A DNA stretch of 64,000 nt from Rugalucina vietnamica (GCA_964017185.1 OZ024870.1:64954812-65018811); one strand, 5' to 3'. Positions 46,151 through 57,808 are shown, counted from the first letter of the stretch. The notes: generated from the letters alone by a model not told the origin. Translations and numbers: made by a program.

Positions 46151-48057
46151 GTAAGTAAAGCAAATAATTTTAATAGTTTCTGTTTATTAACGGTGTATGA
46201 CTATTTCACTAAGTGGACGGGTGTTTGCTTCACATAGAAGTCTTAGGGGCGCCCGCGACTGTATGTGACCGTGTCCCAAATTAAACCGCCTTGTCCGGAC
46301 TTTGAAAGTCACTGGTCTTCAAACAATTTTAGTTCGACATTCAGATGTCATTTTACATGCAACTCGTATTTTGTCAAAAGCCTATGAAGTCCTATGCATC
46401 TACTTTTGATTTTGTATATAGTTCCTGGCAAAGTAAAAAATAGAATAAACATTTATCAATAATCACATCTGTTATACTTTATATTCTAGTCAATAGTAGT
46501 CATTACTGCAAATACTAGAAAATTGGACAAAATCAAATAAGTATTTAGACGTTTCCTTATCTCAATCATGCCCAGATGCAACATCTTGTATTTCTAATAA
46601 AAGTAGATGAATAGGCGCCTTCATAGGCTTTTGGTATTGGTCATAAGGTAGCTCAGACTATATGAGTTCAAAACATGTTACATGTAATGAATTTTCAGCC
46701 TTGATTTCACTTTTTGCTTTAATGTCCTTGAGTCATGTCAGTTGTGGATAATATGATATTAATGCAAATTGAAAATACTATAAACCACATTAAAGGTCAC
46801 CCATGCCCGTTTCATATGATAGTATAGTAGTTTTGTTTTATTGTTCTTCAACAGTTTCAATATCAGCTCAAGAGTCTTTCATCTTGCAAGAACGCTGTTT
46901 TCGAGCAATATATTTCAAATACTTGTACTCTACACATGGTATTTCGAGATCACGTTATTTTGTCGTTAACACAAACACAAATCGGACACAAATGCCGCCA
47001 CAAATGTCAAAGACAATCAGGATCTGTAGCCCGAATTTGATTCGATAACTGCCACCCAAGGCTCGGTAAAGGGTAGTTCGCGTAGTATCGTGCCTGCAGC
47101 GTGAACAGGTTTTATTGATGTTGCAACGGTTTATTTTTCAATGCGCTTTTTGGCTGTATGCTTACACCAGTTCCTTGCAAATGATATTTTATTTCTCATT
47201 TAATATGCATATATACAGTGTATACATTCTTGTCATATAGTAGCATGTTATTGCTTTAACCTTCTTATTTTGCTATAATGTTAACCTTGGTTATAACTAA
47301 CTATATCAAAACAAATGAAATCATCTCATACATAATTTATGAGCAGCAGTTGTCGCAAGGTCATACATACGAGTAGCAACGAATGGCCCAAGTAGCAATC
47401 TTGCAAGTATACCTAGTCTAATGCTTTCATCTTGTTAATAACGATTGTTTCAGTTTCTAGCCCAGTTTTAACTTTAAATAGGGATATACGTTCATTCTAA
47501 TGCTGCACTATGCATGCATGTACATATAGAATTGGATACGCATTAGAGTAACACTATGTACTGAGCGAAAATGGGACTGAAATACGCCTCAAAAGTCACC
47601 ATTTACATGCAATGGGCAAGGTAGTATGCACTATTCTCTATATTTATGTGCATACATCAGTCGATCGAAAAAGGCCGACTACACAGAAATATTTCCTTTA
47701 AGGGAAAGCAATTTGGCATTTATGTATGCCTTTTCCACAGGAACATTTTCAGTTTAGTTACAAAACTATTTTACTCCCAAAATGGTTTAAATAACTGAAG
47801 GTCATTAAAATGAAATGAACTTTACTTGAATTTGGTTTTGAATTTCAACTTAAAATGTACAAAGACACCGAGGTCCTGTATCGTGTAACACATAGCTTTT
47901 TGAATGAAAATGCAAATCATCATCAAATTCTTAATCTGATACTGTGGTTACCTAGTGTTTCTCAATGTTACGTTGAAGAATGTTTTGTACTGGTTAAACG
48001 ATATTTACGGCAAACCGGTAATTGGTGAAAACAGCAACAGCACCAACATACAGTATA
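46151..48057 (+). other. Rh intron 1, first part
   Basis: Starts with a consensus donor GTAAGT. No exon or recognised repeat is visible up to the MITE at 48058. The frame at 46803-47048 has no protein-like pattern. Confidence 0.5.
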
Positions 48058-48303
48058 TGAGCCGCCGCATGGGAAAACCAACTATGCATAGACGAAAACA
48101 AAGGCGCAGATCAGCTTCGTCGTAACTGCGAAACTGACCAGCGCCTTTGTTGTCGCTACACGGATACATGTACATGTAGTACAATTCGCATACTTTCTAA
48201 ATCCTAAATTTCCAGCCTCTAACCATTTTCTGTGACTGTACAGCCCGGTTTGTGTCGGACCTGGTCGGAACCCAAATTGTTGGTTTTCTCACACACAGGC
48301 TCA
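48058..48303 (-). mobile_element. Palindromic MITE (family P)
   Basis: TGAGCCGCCGCATGGGAAAA at the left and GTTTTCTCACACACAGGCTC at the right. The internal palindrome is near the left. TATA flanks both ends, the clearest flank match for this family. Confidence 0.75.
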
Positions 48304-48746
48304 TATAAAGGAGGATGGGGCAGAGGTTTGGAAAGAACATTGTGAGGGTCATCTCAAAGTTGATTTCCCATAAAATTCAATTATATTGAAGGAATGGAAG
48401 GTCCAGAGAAAGTCTCAATAAATACTTATCCAAAGTCTGAGGAGTAAGAGGAAAATCTATTGCACACAAATGAACTACAAAAACACACGCAATCTGTGCC
48501 ACGTAGAAAACTCAGCTTTCTTTTCCCCGAGATAATGTCTTCCATAATATTGGCGACACCATCAAAAGGCAACACACACAACGCACAATAAAGAAGGCCT
48601 TTCGATGGATAACCCAGTTGATGACAAAAGCGACCATCGAATACCTTCGAGATGAATACATACATGAAAAAGACTATATCAGCAAGATGGCCTGGCTTAG
48701 CAATTGGGCCACCATAATTTGTCGATGACATGCGGAAAGCTTCTTT
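48304..48746. other. Non-coding, unclassified
   Basis: A minus-strand frame (48426-48731, 101 codons) starts MSSTNYGGPIAKPGHLADIV and has two hydrophobic stretches, but it matches no family I know. It abuts the Penelope 5' junction, so I do not call it a gene. Confidence 0.3.
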
Positions 48747-49138
48747 CTATCCATGCTAATACTCCTGAGTATTGAGATTGTAAAGATTCAAAATTTGTTT
48801 ATCAACCAGCCGGACATATAGTTACTGGAAATTTAAAAATAATTTCGGATTCTAGAATTCGCAAAATTGTTTCTAAAGGTCCGAAATATAGATTCCCTTC
48901 CTACATCAATTTCGACAAATGTAGAGAGGAGATTGCATCTGCATTGAATGATTTCGGTAATCGATGGTGTAAACGAGAGGGTGTTGAGGATAATGCTCTT
49001 AAAGAATGGAAAAGAAGTATCTTCACTATCGTGGATAAACGTATAAAGTTTTATTCACAAAATACTAATCTTTTACCTCCTAAACCTAAATCGTCATTTA
49101 GGCATTTGAAGCAGGGTATCCAAGAATTTCACAGAAAA

Positions 49139-49359
49139 AGGTACAAGTAGGCAAAGATCAGGAAAAGGCGCAATCAGAAAAAGATTCCCACTCCAAAAAC
49201 CGAGGTGGGAAAAAACCAAACTAACAATCAGGTACTTATACCATGAAACAATCGTAAGCCGAATGGGCAGCTATTTTCCCAACAGGCGGCCACTCAGTTA
49301 CCTTAACTTAACTAAAAATATGAAAACATACATAAGGAAAAATATGAAAACATACACAA
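49139..49359 (-). mobile_element. Penelope 3' tail inserted, inverted, in copy 2
   Basis: The minus strand is the element's own tail, with GCCTACTTGTACC at 49139-49151. The truncated end carries a short tandem duplication (AAAATATGAAAACATACATA twice). CACAGAAA before and CACAAGAAA after may be the target duplication. Confidence 0.7.
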
Positions 49360-49622
49360 GAAAGTATGTCTTGGTTCCGGCAGAAAAAGCCGCAAAAAAT
49401 ATTGTTGTTGTTTGTAGGCTTCACTACGTTAACACCTTAAAACAGGAGCTTGATGGTACCAGGGCTTATCTGGAGACAGATACTGATGAAATGTCTGTAG
49501 TTAATGCCCACTTAAACGATTTACCTGTTAAGTTTTCTGTTTGTGTCAATGAAGGCCAAGACAAACTTCCTATGATGTATATTGTTTACCTAAGCTTCAC
49601 AAAAAACCATACAAAGCTAGAT

Positions 49623-50159
49623 CAGGAGCCTATAATCTCTCCCGGAGCTGGTAGCTTTCTCTATAGTATTGCGAAAGCCTAGTGTGATGGCAAACTCTCC
49701 AGCATTGGATTTCTAGAGAAAAGATTATCAGGACTCTATCAGCATCACTTGTTTTATTACCCATTTTCAAGTTCATGACATGACTAGTGTAAACATATTT
49801 TAATGGATAATCCACAGCTGGGGCACTTTATTGGCCACAGTCTGGCAAAACAAATTTGATGTGTTAGAACTGTCAGGAACAGAAAAGCAACAAAATGCAC
49901 TATTTACATCACCTTTCACATGAAGTGGATTAAAATTGTGGAATACACCAGTACTCAACCATAATTATCTGAATACACTTTGAATTAAATGCTGAAAAAT
50001 TCCCAGGACAAGGCTTTCTTTTGAAATGGGCCTGTTAAAAACTAACAAATTGACAGATACATTGCAATCTCTGCTGGAAACAACAGCCAATAGACCTCTG
50101 TCTTCCTAAGCGTAACACTTACACCAGGTGATAGCTCCGGGAGAGATTATAGGCTCCTG
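49623..50159. mobile_element. MITE inserted in copy 2 RT, 537 bp, hAT-like
   Basis: Ends CAGGAGCCTATAATCTCTCC and the complement at the right (about 31 bp inverted, reading through CGGAGCT). GCTAGAT is present at both junctions (49616-49622, 50160-50166) but once in copy 1, so the target duplication is 7 bp, or 8 with one change. CAG ends and a 7-8 bp duplication fit hAT-type elements. No transposase. Confidence 0.8.
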
Positions 50160-52075
50160 GCTAGATTTATTGCAAATTCTAGCTCTTGTACTACTACTGA
50201 ACTTTCTAAATTGTTAACTTCCTGTCTTACTGCTATCAAATCTAATGTTATAAGATACTGTGAGACAGCGTATGAAACTTCAAATAAAAGTTGGTTTTGT
50301 TCAATAAAAAATTCTGGTGAGGAGCTCAATAAATTGAAGTGTAGAGGGTTCCGTGCGACGAGCTTGTCCACATATGATTTTTCTTCTTTGTATACAACTT
50401 TACCACATAACCTAATTAAAGAAAAACTTCTGGATTTGATAGAGTGGACCTTCAAAAGGGCATTAAAAACTATGGTTCACTTTATTTGGCATGTAATGAC
50501 AGAAAGGCTTTTTTCACTTCCTCTGACCAAAGTCGGTATACACTTTGGTTGTGCGACGCCTTATCCTATCTCCTGGATAATATTTATATTAGATTTGGGA
50601 CCAAGTTATACAGACAAATTGTTGGAATTCCGATGGGTACAAATTGCGCAACTCTCGTAGCTGATTTATTTTTATACTGCTACGAAAGAGATTTCATGGA
50701 TTCTCTTAACCATGATAATCAAGCTGATGTTACCGAGGCTTTTAATTCCACTTCTAGGTACCTCGATGACCTTTTGAACATTGACAACCCTTATTTTGAA
50801 GGTATGGTCAATCAAATTTATCCATCTGAACTACAGTTGAACAAAGCCAATATCTCGGATACAGAAGCCCCCTTTTTAGATCTACATCTTTCTGTTGCAA
50901 ATGGAGTTGTTTCTTCTAAAATTTATGATAATCGCGATGACTTTGATTTTGATATAATAGTAAATTTTCCGTGGTGACGTTCCTCGTCGTGCTTCTTATG
51001 GTGTATACATTTCGCAACTTATTAGGTTTGCTAGAGTCTGCAATGATGTTACAGACTTCAACGCTCGAAATAAATGTTTAAAGGCCAAACTTCTCCAACA
51101 GGGCTATCGGTATCATAAACTTCGAAAAACCTTTTCTAAATTTTATCGTAGACACTATGAATTGATTTCCAAATATAATGTTGGGTTAAAGACGCTTTTA
51201 AAAGAGGGCCTTTCGGAACCAGAATTTTATGGTGACTTGGTTTACAAATTTAAGAAACTTATAGGAAGTAATGATTTTTCTTTTCAGTTTAGAAAAATCA
51301 TAACACGTTACAGACGTATAGGTTATAACTTGAATGTTATGCGACAGTCTACATGCTTAGTTTTTAACCCAATCACGGTTGATAGCTATGCTGCCTTCTT
51401 TAATTGCACGCCGGTAGGTCGGACGTCAGACTCTATGATGGCCCCGACTTAAAGCTATTCATTTTAGTTGGTTGGGGCCGGAGCTCCTTATCTGTTGCTT
51501 GGCCCACCGGGGTCCAACTGATGTTTTTCTTTTGCTCCGGAGTTAGAAAGTTATTCGGCGCCCAGGGATCTCCATCGTCGGGCAGCTTACTTAATCTGTG
51601 AGTCCTGGTTTTTGATTCATCAGGATGTTCATCATGATTTATTTGTTTGTTCTTGATGATTCATTGACTAGTTAGAGATTTACCACGCGGACCGAAGAAC
51701 TAACTAAATGTTATGAACCACTGCAGAAGCTAAGGGTGAGGTTATGGCCATGTAAAATCTTTTTAAACCCGCCAGTAACTTTGTGTTACTGATCGTTCCA
51801 AGTCGATACATCTGTGGTGGTTCTTTTTGTTTTATGTCTTGGTGTTCAAAATATTTTTGTGCTGTTGGCGCCTTATGTATGTTTGCATATTTTTAGTTAA
51901 GTTAAAGTAACTGAGTGGCCACCTATTGGGAAAATAGCTGCATTCGGCTTACGAAATGTTTTCATGGTATAAGTACCTGATTGTTAGTTTGGTTTTTTCC
52001 CACCTCGGTTTTTGGAGTGGGAATCTTTTTCTGATTGCGCCTTTTCCTCATCATTGCCTACTTGTACTTTTTTTC

Positions 52076-52261
52076 GGAAGCTGACGTAGCTGAGGTGCGA
52101 TTAAGAAAATAAGTCCCAGAGATTGGTTCCCAGATGGCTGACAAGAGAGCTTTATTTTCAGGCTTAACGCTTTCACAGGTAAATATACGAGCTTGGTTTT
52201 GAAATTAATTGCGTGTATTAGAAAGATGCACATTCGAAAGATATTGAGGATCTACAGTAAT
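52076..52261. other. Non-coding spacer
   Basis: Short stretch between the Penelope copy and the next MITE. Nothing recognised. Confidence 0.4.
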
Positions 52262-52497
52262 TGAGCCGCTGCATGGGAAAATCAACAATCTGCATTGGCG
52301 AAAACAAAGGCGCAGATCAGCTTCGCAGTAACTGCGAAGTTGATCAGTGCCTTTGTTTTCGCTACAAGGATAGTACCATTCCTATACTTTCTAAATCTAA
52401 AATTTCCAGCCTCTATACATCTTCTGTGACTGTACAGCCCGGTTTATGTCGGACCTGATCAGAACTAAAATTGCTGGTTTTCTCACGCACAGGCTCG
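52262..52497 (-). mobile_element. Palindromic MITE (family P)
   Basis: TGAGCCGCTGCATGGGAAAA left, GTTTTCTCACGCACAGGCTC right. The internal arms AAAGGCGCAGATCAGCTTCG are complete with a short loop. The frame at 52261-52458 is this repeat. Confidence 0.75.
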
Positions 52498-53109
52498 TGT
52501 GTCTTCATGGCAGGCGGTTGGGATGCAAATGCAGCGATTATAGTAACGTTACATCAACTACAAGAGCAGCATGTGGCTGCAAATAAGCGTCTCTAATACA
52601 TTGGATAAGTCGACAGGATGGTATTTGATGGACAGTGTGGAAACTAATTATAGGCATTGGCGATTGGCTAGTCTAAGACTATCTGGTCCCACTTGTATAA
52701 TAACGCACGATGACACGAGACAACAATGGAAACAGCGAGTAATTCTTATCTGTCATTGTGATTGGGGTTCTATTCGGGGGTACCACATCGACTATCAACG
52801 GGAGCTGCTGTATACGGATGACTTACGATTGAGTGTTCTGTCCATGGAGTAAGTGGCGGCAAGGAGTTTCTATACCTGGATGGCTTGAAACTCCTTGGTG
52901 GCGGTTAATCGGACGACATAGAAAAGAATCATGGGAATAGCAAATCGCATGGTCTCTGGCAACGTCTGATTACATCTGGAAAACATTTTGTGGCGTCTTT
53001 CAGACATGGATGGTAGCTGCTTGGGCTGGATCTTCACGTGAATCAGTGACATCGTAGGTCACGTCCACATTGACCCTGAGTGTAGAGAAGGTGCGGGTTG
53101 ATGACGAAA
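52498..53109. other. Unclassified stretch, somewhat GC-richer
   Basis: Frames on both strands (52571-52852 plus; 52870-53052 minus) are open for 60-93 codons, but I recognise no domain. It is not clear whether this is a decayed gene. Confidence 0.3.
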
Positions 53110-53324
53110 TGAGCCGCCTCGTGGGAAAACGAACAATGTGGTTTCCGAACAGGTATGACACAAACAGGCCTGTAAAGCTACAGAAGCAGGCTAGAAGCTT
53201 GAAATTTTGGAGTTAAGTAGAGGAGGAATTGTACTATCCGAGTAGCGAAAACAAAGGCGCTGATCAGCTTCTGCACCTTTGTTTTCGCCTATGCAGATTG
53301 TTTGTTTTCCCAAGGGGCGGCTCA
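53110..53324 (+). mobile_element. Palindromic MITE (family P), internal arm shortened
   Basis: TGAGCCGCCTCGTGGGAAAA left and TTTTCCCAAGGGGCGGCTCA right. The second internal arm has lost the GATCAGCTTCGC part, so the central palindrome is half missing. Confidence 0.7.
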
Positions 53325-53996
53325 AATGTTTGAGGCCGCGTTTATCAGAGATGTGTTATCTGGTAGAATTTATCTCGGCAGGAGGTGACTGTGAACTAGC
53401 AGCAAATGCTAGTGCAAGTGCCACCAACTGCTCTCGAGTTTACCCACCAACATCACCAAAATTGATCTTCCACTTTCGCCCGGTTTGGGTTTATTCAAGT
53501 GTTTTAAGGAGATATAACGAGGAGGCCATAACACAGTTCGGTTAAATGAACTAATCCTAGGTCTCCATGTACTTACATGTAACAGCACCATTATGATTGA
53601 ATACACGCTCACAAACTGACACGGTGTGCGAACTTGGCTTGGCATCTAGAGTATGGAATTCGATCTACTGAGAATCTGTTCATTATAAAATGTATCAGAC
53701 CGCCATAGATAAAATGGGTTAGGTTTAAGTTTAGGGCTCGGTGCCACATATGTATAGATCTAATTTAATAAAGGTGCAATTCTTATGTAGAATATATCTA
53801 CACCCCAGCTCGAAATCCATGAACTGTGCTTTTCAAGTATTTGACCCAAGCTCTACCCTTAAACATGTACATGTATGCCCGCACTATTTATAAGCTGACA
53901 ACTTTTAGTGGGAAGTAAATAACATTGAGAGGCATTTTAGCAATAAAGCTTAGTTTAAGGTCAGCTATAAACAATAAGTCTGTTCCTTTATTGTAT
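53325..53996. other. Non-coding stretch
   Basis: No feature recognised; short frames at 53279-53645 overlap on both strands and are not conserved-looking. Confidence 0.4.
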
Positions 53997-54703
53997 ACTG
54001 AACAAAAGCAAGAAACGCAACAATAGGTCACCGAGGATTTTCGAGTTTTAGTGTACAATAATGTTAATTTGAAATTTGATGCTGTATATTCCTGTTCATG
54101 GGATATTAGGGTATAACATGAAACAACTGATTTTCATTTCGATTAAAACTGAATGAGAATTTTTCCGTCGTGATTTTTTGTCAAATCGGGAAAGATTTGC
54201 TCTGCGCATCACGGCGCACACTTTTTAATTTCCAATTAATCAAGAAACACTGTCAGCTGCTTCCTCTCTAAAAATCATGAAAAAGAAATAAAGTTCCGCG
54301 ACAAACATTAATAATAACAAGCTCGTAATCAAAACCATCAAAATCCCTATATGTTTAATTGAAAGGGGGTAATTTTAATTTTATTCAATTAATTTCTTTA
54401 ATGTGTGAGTTATCTGCAGAGCGGTACATGGTGATTTTGAATAGGGCTTTATAGACAAATCGTGCCATCATTTTAATGCTTGCGCATGCGCACTGAATGT
54501 TATACTACTTTCAGCATGCCTGTGGTCGGCATCGAATAACTCAGGAAATACCCATTAAAATAAAAATCGATTTCTTGCATTTGGAAGTCTGATATCTAAT
54601 GCAGAAACAGAAAAAACAATGATTTCTGATTGTATCGTAGTTTGCTCAAAATTTAGTGAAATATAATTGTTGCGTTTCATTTTTTTGTTCAGTCTATTTA
54701 TAT
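53997..54703 (-). mobile_element. TA-flanked MITE (family T), copy 2
   Basis: TACTGAACAAAAGCAAGAAA left, GTTGCGTTTCATTTTTTTGT right. It matches 34460-35221 in reverse: CGCATGCGCA, AATTGAAAGGGG and GACTTCCAAATGC are shared. The position holding poly(A)/(TA)n in copy 1 is ordinary sequence here. Confidence 0.7.
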
Positions 54704-56028
54704 CTGCAGATAAATGACACTTATATGGGATATGATATTTGAACTGACCTTTAAAATGTACTGAATTATTATTTCCAACGATTATAATAGCCTATGGTGG
54801 ACATCCGGTCATTCAAATATGCAAAAATAGACTTTGAGAAGTTCAACGGAGAATGTAGCCGAAATGGCTGAGCGCGGAAATTATTTCAGTAAGACTTACA
54901 ATGGATACATTCAAGTAACTGTAGATACTGAGTCGTCAATATAAAGTTTTCATTGAAGCCATTGTGATATGCACACCCAAACCAAAACCAGCCATAACAA
55001 TCGAAATAGCGACTACGTTAACATGAAACCAGCGCACAAGGCACGGTTCTTGACAAACCACTGGACGTCACATTAATCGTATGACGCCCCTTTCTTACAC
55101 CGGTCTAGACTGAAGTTATAGCTTGCATGTTTCCCAGACTGCAACATTTTAAAAGATGCACAGCTAAAACACACATATATAATATATTTTCATAATTTTA
55201 GCAGTACTAACAACGCCCTTGTATTAGTTTTCCTCGGCGGGTCAGATAACTAAACCAGTGTCACGTTACTCCTAATTAACCGAAATAGTTACCGTCCAGT
55301 AGCTATGAATAATGAACCTTTCATGGATCTTAGGATGTACCACACAGATCGACTGATATAGGTGTCAAAAACGGTCAACCAGGACAGTTTTAGGTCACCA
55401 AATACAGTGAAAATTCTGATCAAATCTGTACATCGAAACATGAAATGAGCAGCACGTTGTGAACATTTAAGACTGAATGGAAACTCGACCGACAAAAGCA
55501 AAGAGATTCGTCTGTGCAACAAATCATCAATATATCTCTATACGGAGCATCTTCTACAAGCTGAGAAAGCCGGTTTGAATGCACGTGTCTTTAATCTAGA
55601 AGGAAACATTTATCATGTTATGAGCAAACCATTTGCCATGAGGAACCTGCTTGATGCGTTTGCGCTGTAAACGAAGACGAGGATCAGCTGTGCAGCTGAT
55701 CAGTGCTTTCGTGTTTCCTTCAGCGAATAGTGCCATATGTCTCTTCTTTTTTGATCTGACCATTTTTTGACTACTGGTGTCCGTTTTGACTGTTGTTTTG
55801 TTCACGGGTCATGGGCTGTCATAAACATTAGAAAACTCCGAAGAAATAAGACAAACAGGTAACAGGTAACAAACAGCTACACGAAGTATATTTCAGAATG
55901 CCATATATATACTTTCTTATGTGCGTTGTATAAAAAGTTTACTTTTGGACTAACGTCTATACCACTAACTTTTATATGGTACAGACGACATGCAGTCTTC
56001 ACAAAAAATCAAGTTCACTGTCACTTTG
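54704..56028. other. Non-coding; includes a decayed P-like element
   Basis: At about 55640-55760 an AACGAAGACGAGGATCAGCT / AGCTGATCAGTGCTTTCGTG palindrome and CATTTTTTGACT-type flank look like a badly decayed relative of family P. The rest near 56028 would be the 3' UTR of the beta-lactamase-like gene; no clear AATAAA was picked. Confidence 0.4.
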
Positions 56029-57666
56029 TTAACCAATAGGTATAACCGGTATAACAGGAATATTAGGAACACTGTGTGGAGCCGTCTTCCTTTCATATAC
56101 CATATCCACTTCCATTTTAAAGGTTAGTTCCTCAACTGCATAGTTAGCACCCCTTCCAAATACGATATAGGACAAATACGTCTTTGCTTCAGTGTCATTG
56201 GGATTAACGCCAATCGGTATGGTATATTCAAGCGGGGATAGGATTTCGAATAAGAACGTGTCTTTAACGTGTGCCGGATGGAGAATCCCGTGCATTTTGT
56301 TTGACGCCAGTAGCAGCGTGGTGACGTTAGACGCTACAACGACATCTGGGAAAATCTTGTTTTCATACGTGCCTTCGAATTGTGACAAATTGGTGACGTT
56401 TAGTGGCTTGGGTAGCTTCTGGAACGGCGGCGCTGGCCTACTGAACCACGGTTTAGGAAAGGTACAGGCAGTCGTTTCATTAAGCCAGGATTCAAGTCCA
56501 AGCAAATGGTCAACCATATAATAGAAAACAACACTCAAATGTCTTGCAGGCTGTGCTCCTCTACCTGGCCCGTTAACACTTGCAAAAACCGCTATATCAG
56601 CGTCCGGAAAAGTCCACATTTCAGTCTGAAAGCCGCCTAAGGAACCATCGTGCCCAACAATTCTGTACCCTCTATATTCCTGTGTCCACATACCATAGTT
56701 ATACCCCAAGAACATATGTGCAACAGGGAACAGCGGTTTGATAAGGGTGTAGCTTTCTAACGGCGTTGTCACGTGGTGTATTTCCTCTAATAACTCTGTC
56801 TTGAGAAGTTCTTGCCCGGATTCCGTCTTCCCTTTATTGAGATGAAACTTCATCCATATCGCCATGTCATTTGCGGTTGACATTATAGCCCCAGAGGGTT
56901 CTAAAGGGGGGAGAATGTAACTTTCAAGGCTCCCATTTACTAGTTTGCCATGTTTGGTCATATACGGCTTGGCAGTATTGTTTTTAGAAAAGTAAGATGT
57001 GTCGTTCAGAATAATAGTGTTATTCATACCAAGAGGTTGAAAAATTCTGGTTCTTATCAAGTTTTCCCACGTGTCGTTTCCAAGGACTTCAGCCACGTGA
57101 GCCGCCATGGTTACCATGTAGTTGTTATAAATGTATCCATCGCGGAATGGAATTTTCTCTGGGAGATACTTCATGCGTTTACAAAGTTCTGTCCTGGAAA
57201 CCGATTTTGGGAATCCCGCGATTACACCGCCGTAGTCAAGTCGTGCCAGCCCAGTTCGATGCGATACTAAGTCCTTTAGCATCATTTCTTTCGTTCGGTA
57301 AGGATCAATGAACCCGTATTCTGACCCTAAGATGTCTGTCACTTTTGCTGTCCATTTCAATCCGTTTTCGGACAAAAGTATTCCTAGAAGCGTCACGGTA
57401 AACGATTTTGTCACCGATCCTATTGAAAATCTAGTATCAGGGTCCACTGGTTTGTTTGCCGAAATGTCAGCCATCCCGAACCCTTTGGACCAGACGTCCT
57501 TGCCTTTGACAACCGAGAGAGTAAACCCAGGCACATCGCGACATTTCATACTTTTATCGATAAATGAATCCAGTTCCTTTTCAAATGTCCCGTCGAAAAC
57601 GGTTGCATGGCTTAACAACAGTGAACCAAGAGTACAAAGTAGATATTTGACGAACTCCATTTTCAT
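56029..57666 (-). CDS. Secreted serine beta-lactamase-like protein
   Basis: The 545-residue protein begins with a signal peptide (MKMEFVKYLLCTLGSLLLSH, cleavage near residue 22). It then has the class C beta-lactamase / penicillin-binding fold: SVTK (Ser84-x-x-Lys87, nucleophile and base), YNN (Tyr180-Asn181-Asn182), and HDG (339-341, in the place of KTG). All three active-site motifs are present, so a hydrolase or transferase activity on an ester or amide is plausible. The animal relatives' substrates are mostly unknown, and some are shell-matrix or digestive-gland proteins in bivalves. About 130 C-terminal residues follow the catalytic domain. Several NxS/T sites suit a secreted glycoprotein. 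The ORF is intact and intronless, with a TATA-like box 67 bp upstream of the ATG, so a short 5' UTR is likely. It sits antisense in the Rh intron. Retrocopy origin or bacterial ancestry is possible but not shown. Confidence 0.9.
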   Translation of the reverse strand: MKMEFVKYLLCTLGSLLLSHATVFDGTFEKELDSFIDKSMKCRDVPGFTLSVVKGKDVWSKGFGMADISANKPVDPDTRFSIGSVTKSFTVTLLGILLSENGLKWTAKVTDILGSEYGFIDPYRTKEMMLKDLVSHRTGLARLDYGGVIAGFPKSVSRTELCKRMKYLPEKIPFRDGYIYNNYMVTMAAHVAEVLGNDTWENLIRTRIFQPLGMNNTIILNDTSYFSKNNTAKPYMTKHGKLVNGSLESYILPPLEPSGAIMSTANDMAIWMKFHLNKGKTESGQELLKTELLEEIHHVTTPLESYTLIKPLFPVAHMFLGYNYGMWTQEYRGYRIVGHDGSLGGFQTEMWTFPDADIAVFASVNGPGRGAQPARHLSVVFYYMVDHLLGLESWLNETTACTFPKPWFSRPAPPFQKLPKPLNVTNLSQFEGTYENKIFPDVVVASNVTTLLLASNKMHGILHPAHVKDTFLFEILSPLEYTIPIGVNPNDTEAKTYLSYIVFGRGANYAVEELTFKMEVDMVYERKTAPHSVPNIPVIPVIPIG

Positions 57667-57732
57667 TTTATTCCTTCTAATTCCACAATGTATTTTGCAA
57701 ATGCTGTTTATGGCTTTCTACTACAGTTTCAC

Positions 57733-57739
57733 TTTTATA
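57733..57739 (-). promoter_or_regulatory. TATA-like box of the beta-lactamase-like gene
   Basis: The minus strand reads GCATATAAAAGTG, 67 bp upstream of the ATG. It would place transcription start near 57706 and a 5' UTR of about 40 bp. It is the only TATAAAA in this short upstream interval. Confidence 0.45.
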
Positions 57740-57808
57740 TGCAGAAACATGTGGGACATATTGCGAAAGTACCACCGTTTTGACACAAACTCATGTGATT
57801 ATAGGGTT

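Larger units (their letters stand above)
48773..51452 (+). pseudogene. Penelope-like RT ORF, copy 2, multiply broken
   Basis: In order: codons around the conserved TGA (48773-48775, followed by Asp-Cys-Lys), the N-terminal lead ending SFRHLKQGIQEFHRK (to 49140), and the resumption at KYVLVPAEKAAKNIVVVCR (49365). It then breaks at 49622 for the MITE. It resumes at LDLIARFIANSSSC-type codons (from 50160), motif A STYDFSSLYTTLP (about 50370), the GIPMGTNCA block (50626) and YLDDLLNID (about 50760). It ends SDSMMAPT (to 51452). Lesions relative to copy 1 are a 15-bp loss removing the Ser-Cys-Gln-Asn-Val codons (near 50553), a frame change near 50460, and an 8-bp loss near 50972 giving an early TGA. 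The GIPM Met is kept here, whereas copy 1 has Lys. It cannot make a working RT. Confidence 0.8.
48747..52075 (+). mobile_element. Penelope-like retroelement (Naiad-type), copy 2
   Basis: It starts abruptly at TATCCATGCTAATACTCC, just before the TGA-Asp-Cys motif, and ends GCCTACTTGTACTTTTT. It is split by an inverted Penelope tail (49139-49359) and by a MITE (49623-50159). The 3' untranslated region is about 51452-52075. It lies inside the Rh intron in the sense direction. Confidence 0.75.

Noticed and set aside
48426..48731. 101-codon minus-strand frame with two hydrophobic stretches
   Set aside because: Looked briefly like a membrane-protein exon, but I could match no family, no splice sites stand out, and it abuts a retroelement junction.
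51452..52075. A SECIS element in the Penelope 3' UTR
   Set aside because: An ATGA and later GA with some pairing can be found by eye (for example near 51711-51745), but I could not fold a convincing SECIS, so it is left as a test and not a feature.
52571..53052. Open frames of 60-93 codons between two MITEs
   Set aside because: No motif recognised on either strand; length is within chance for this composition.
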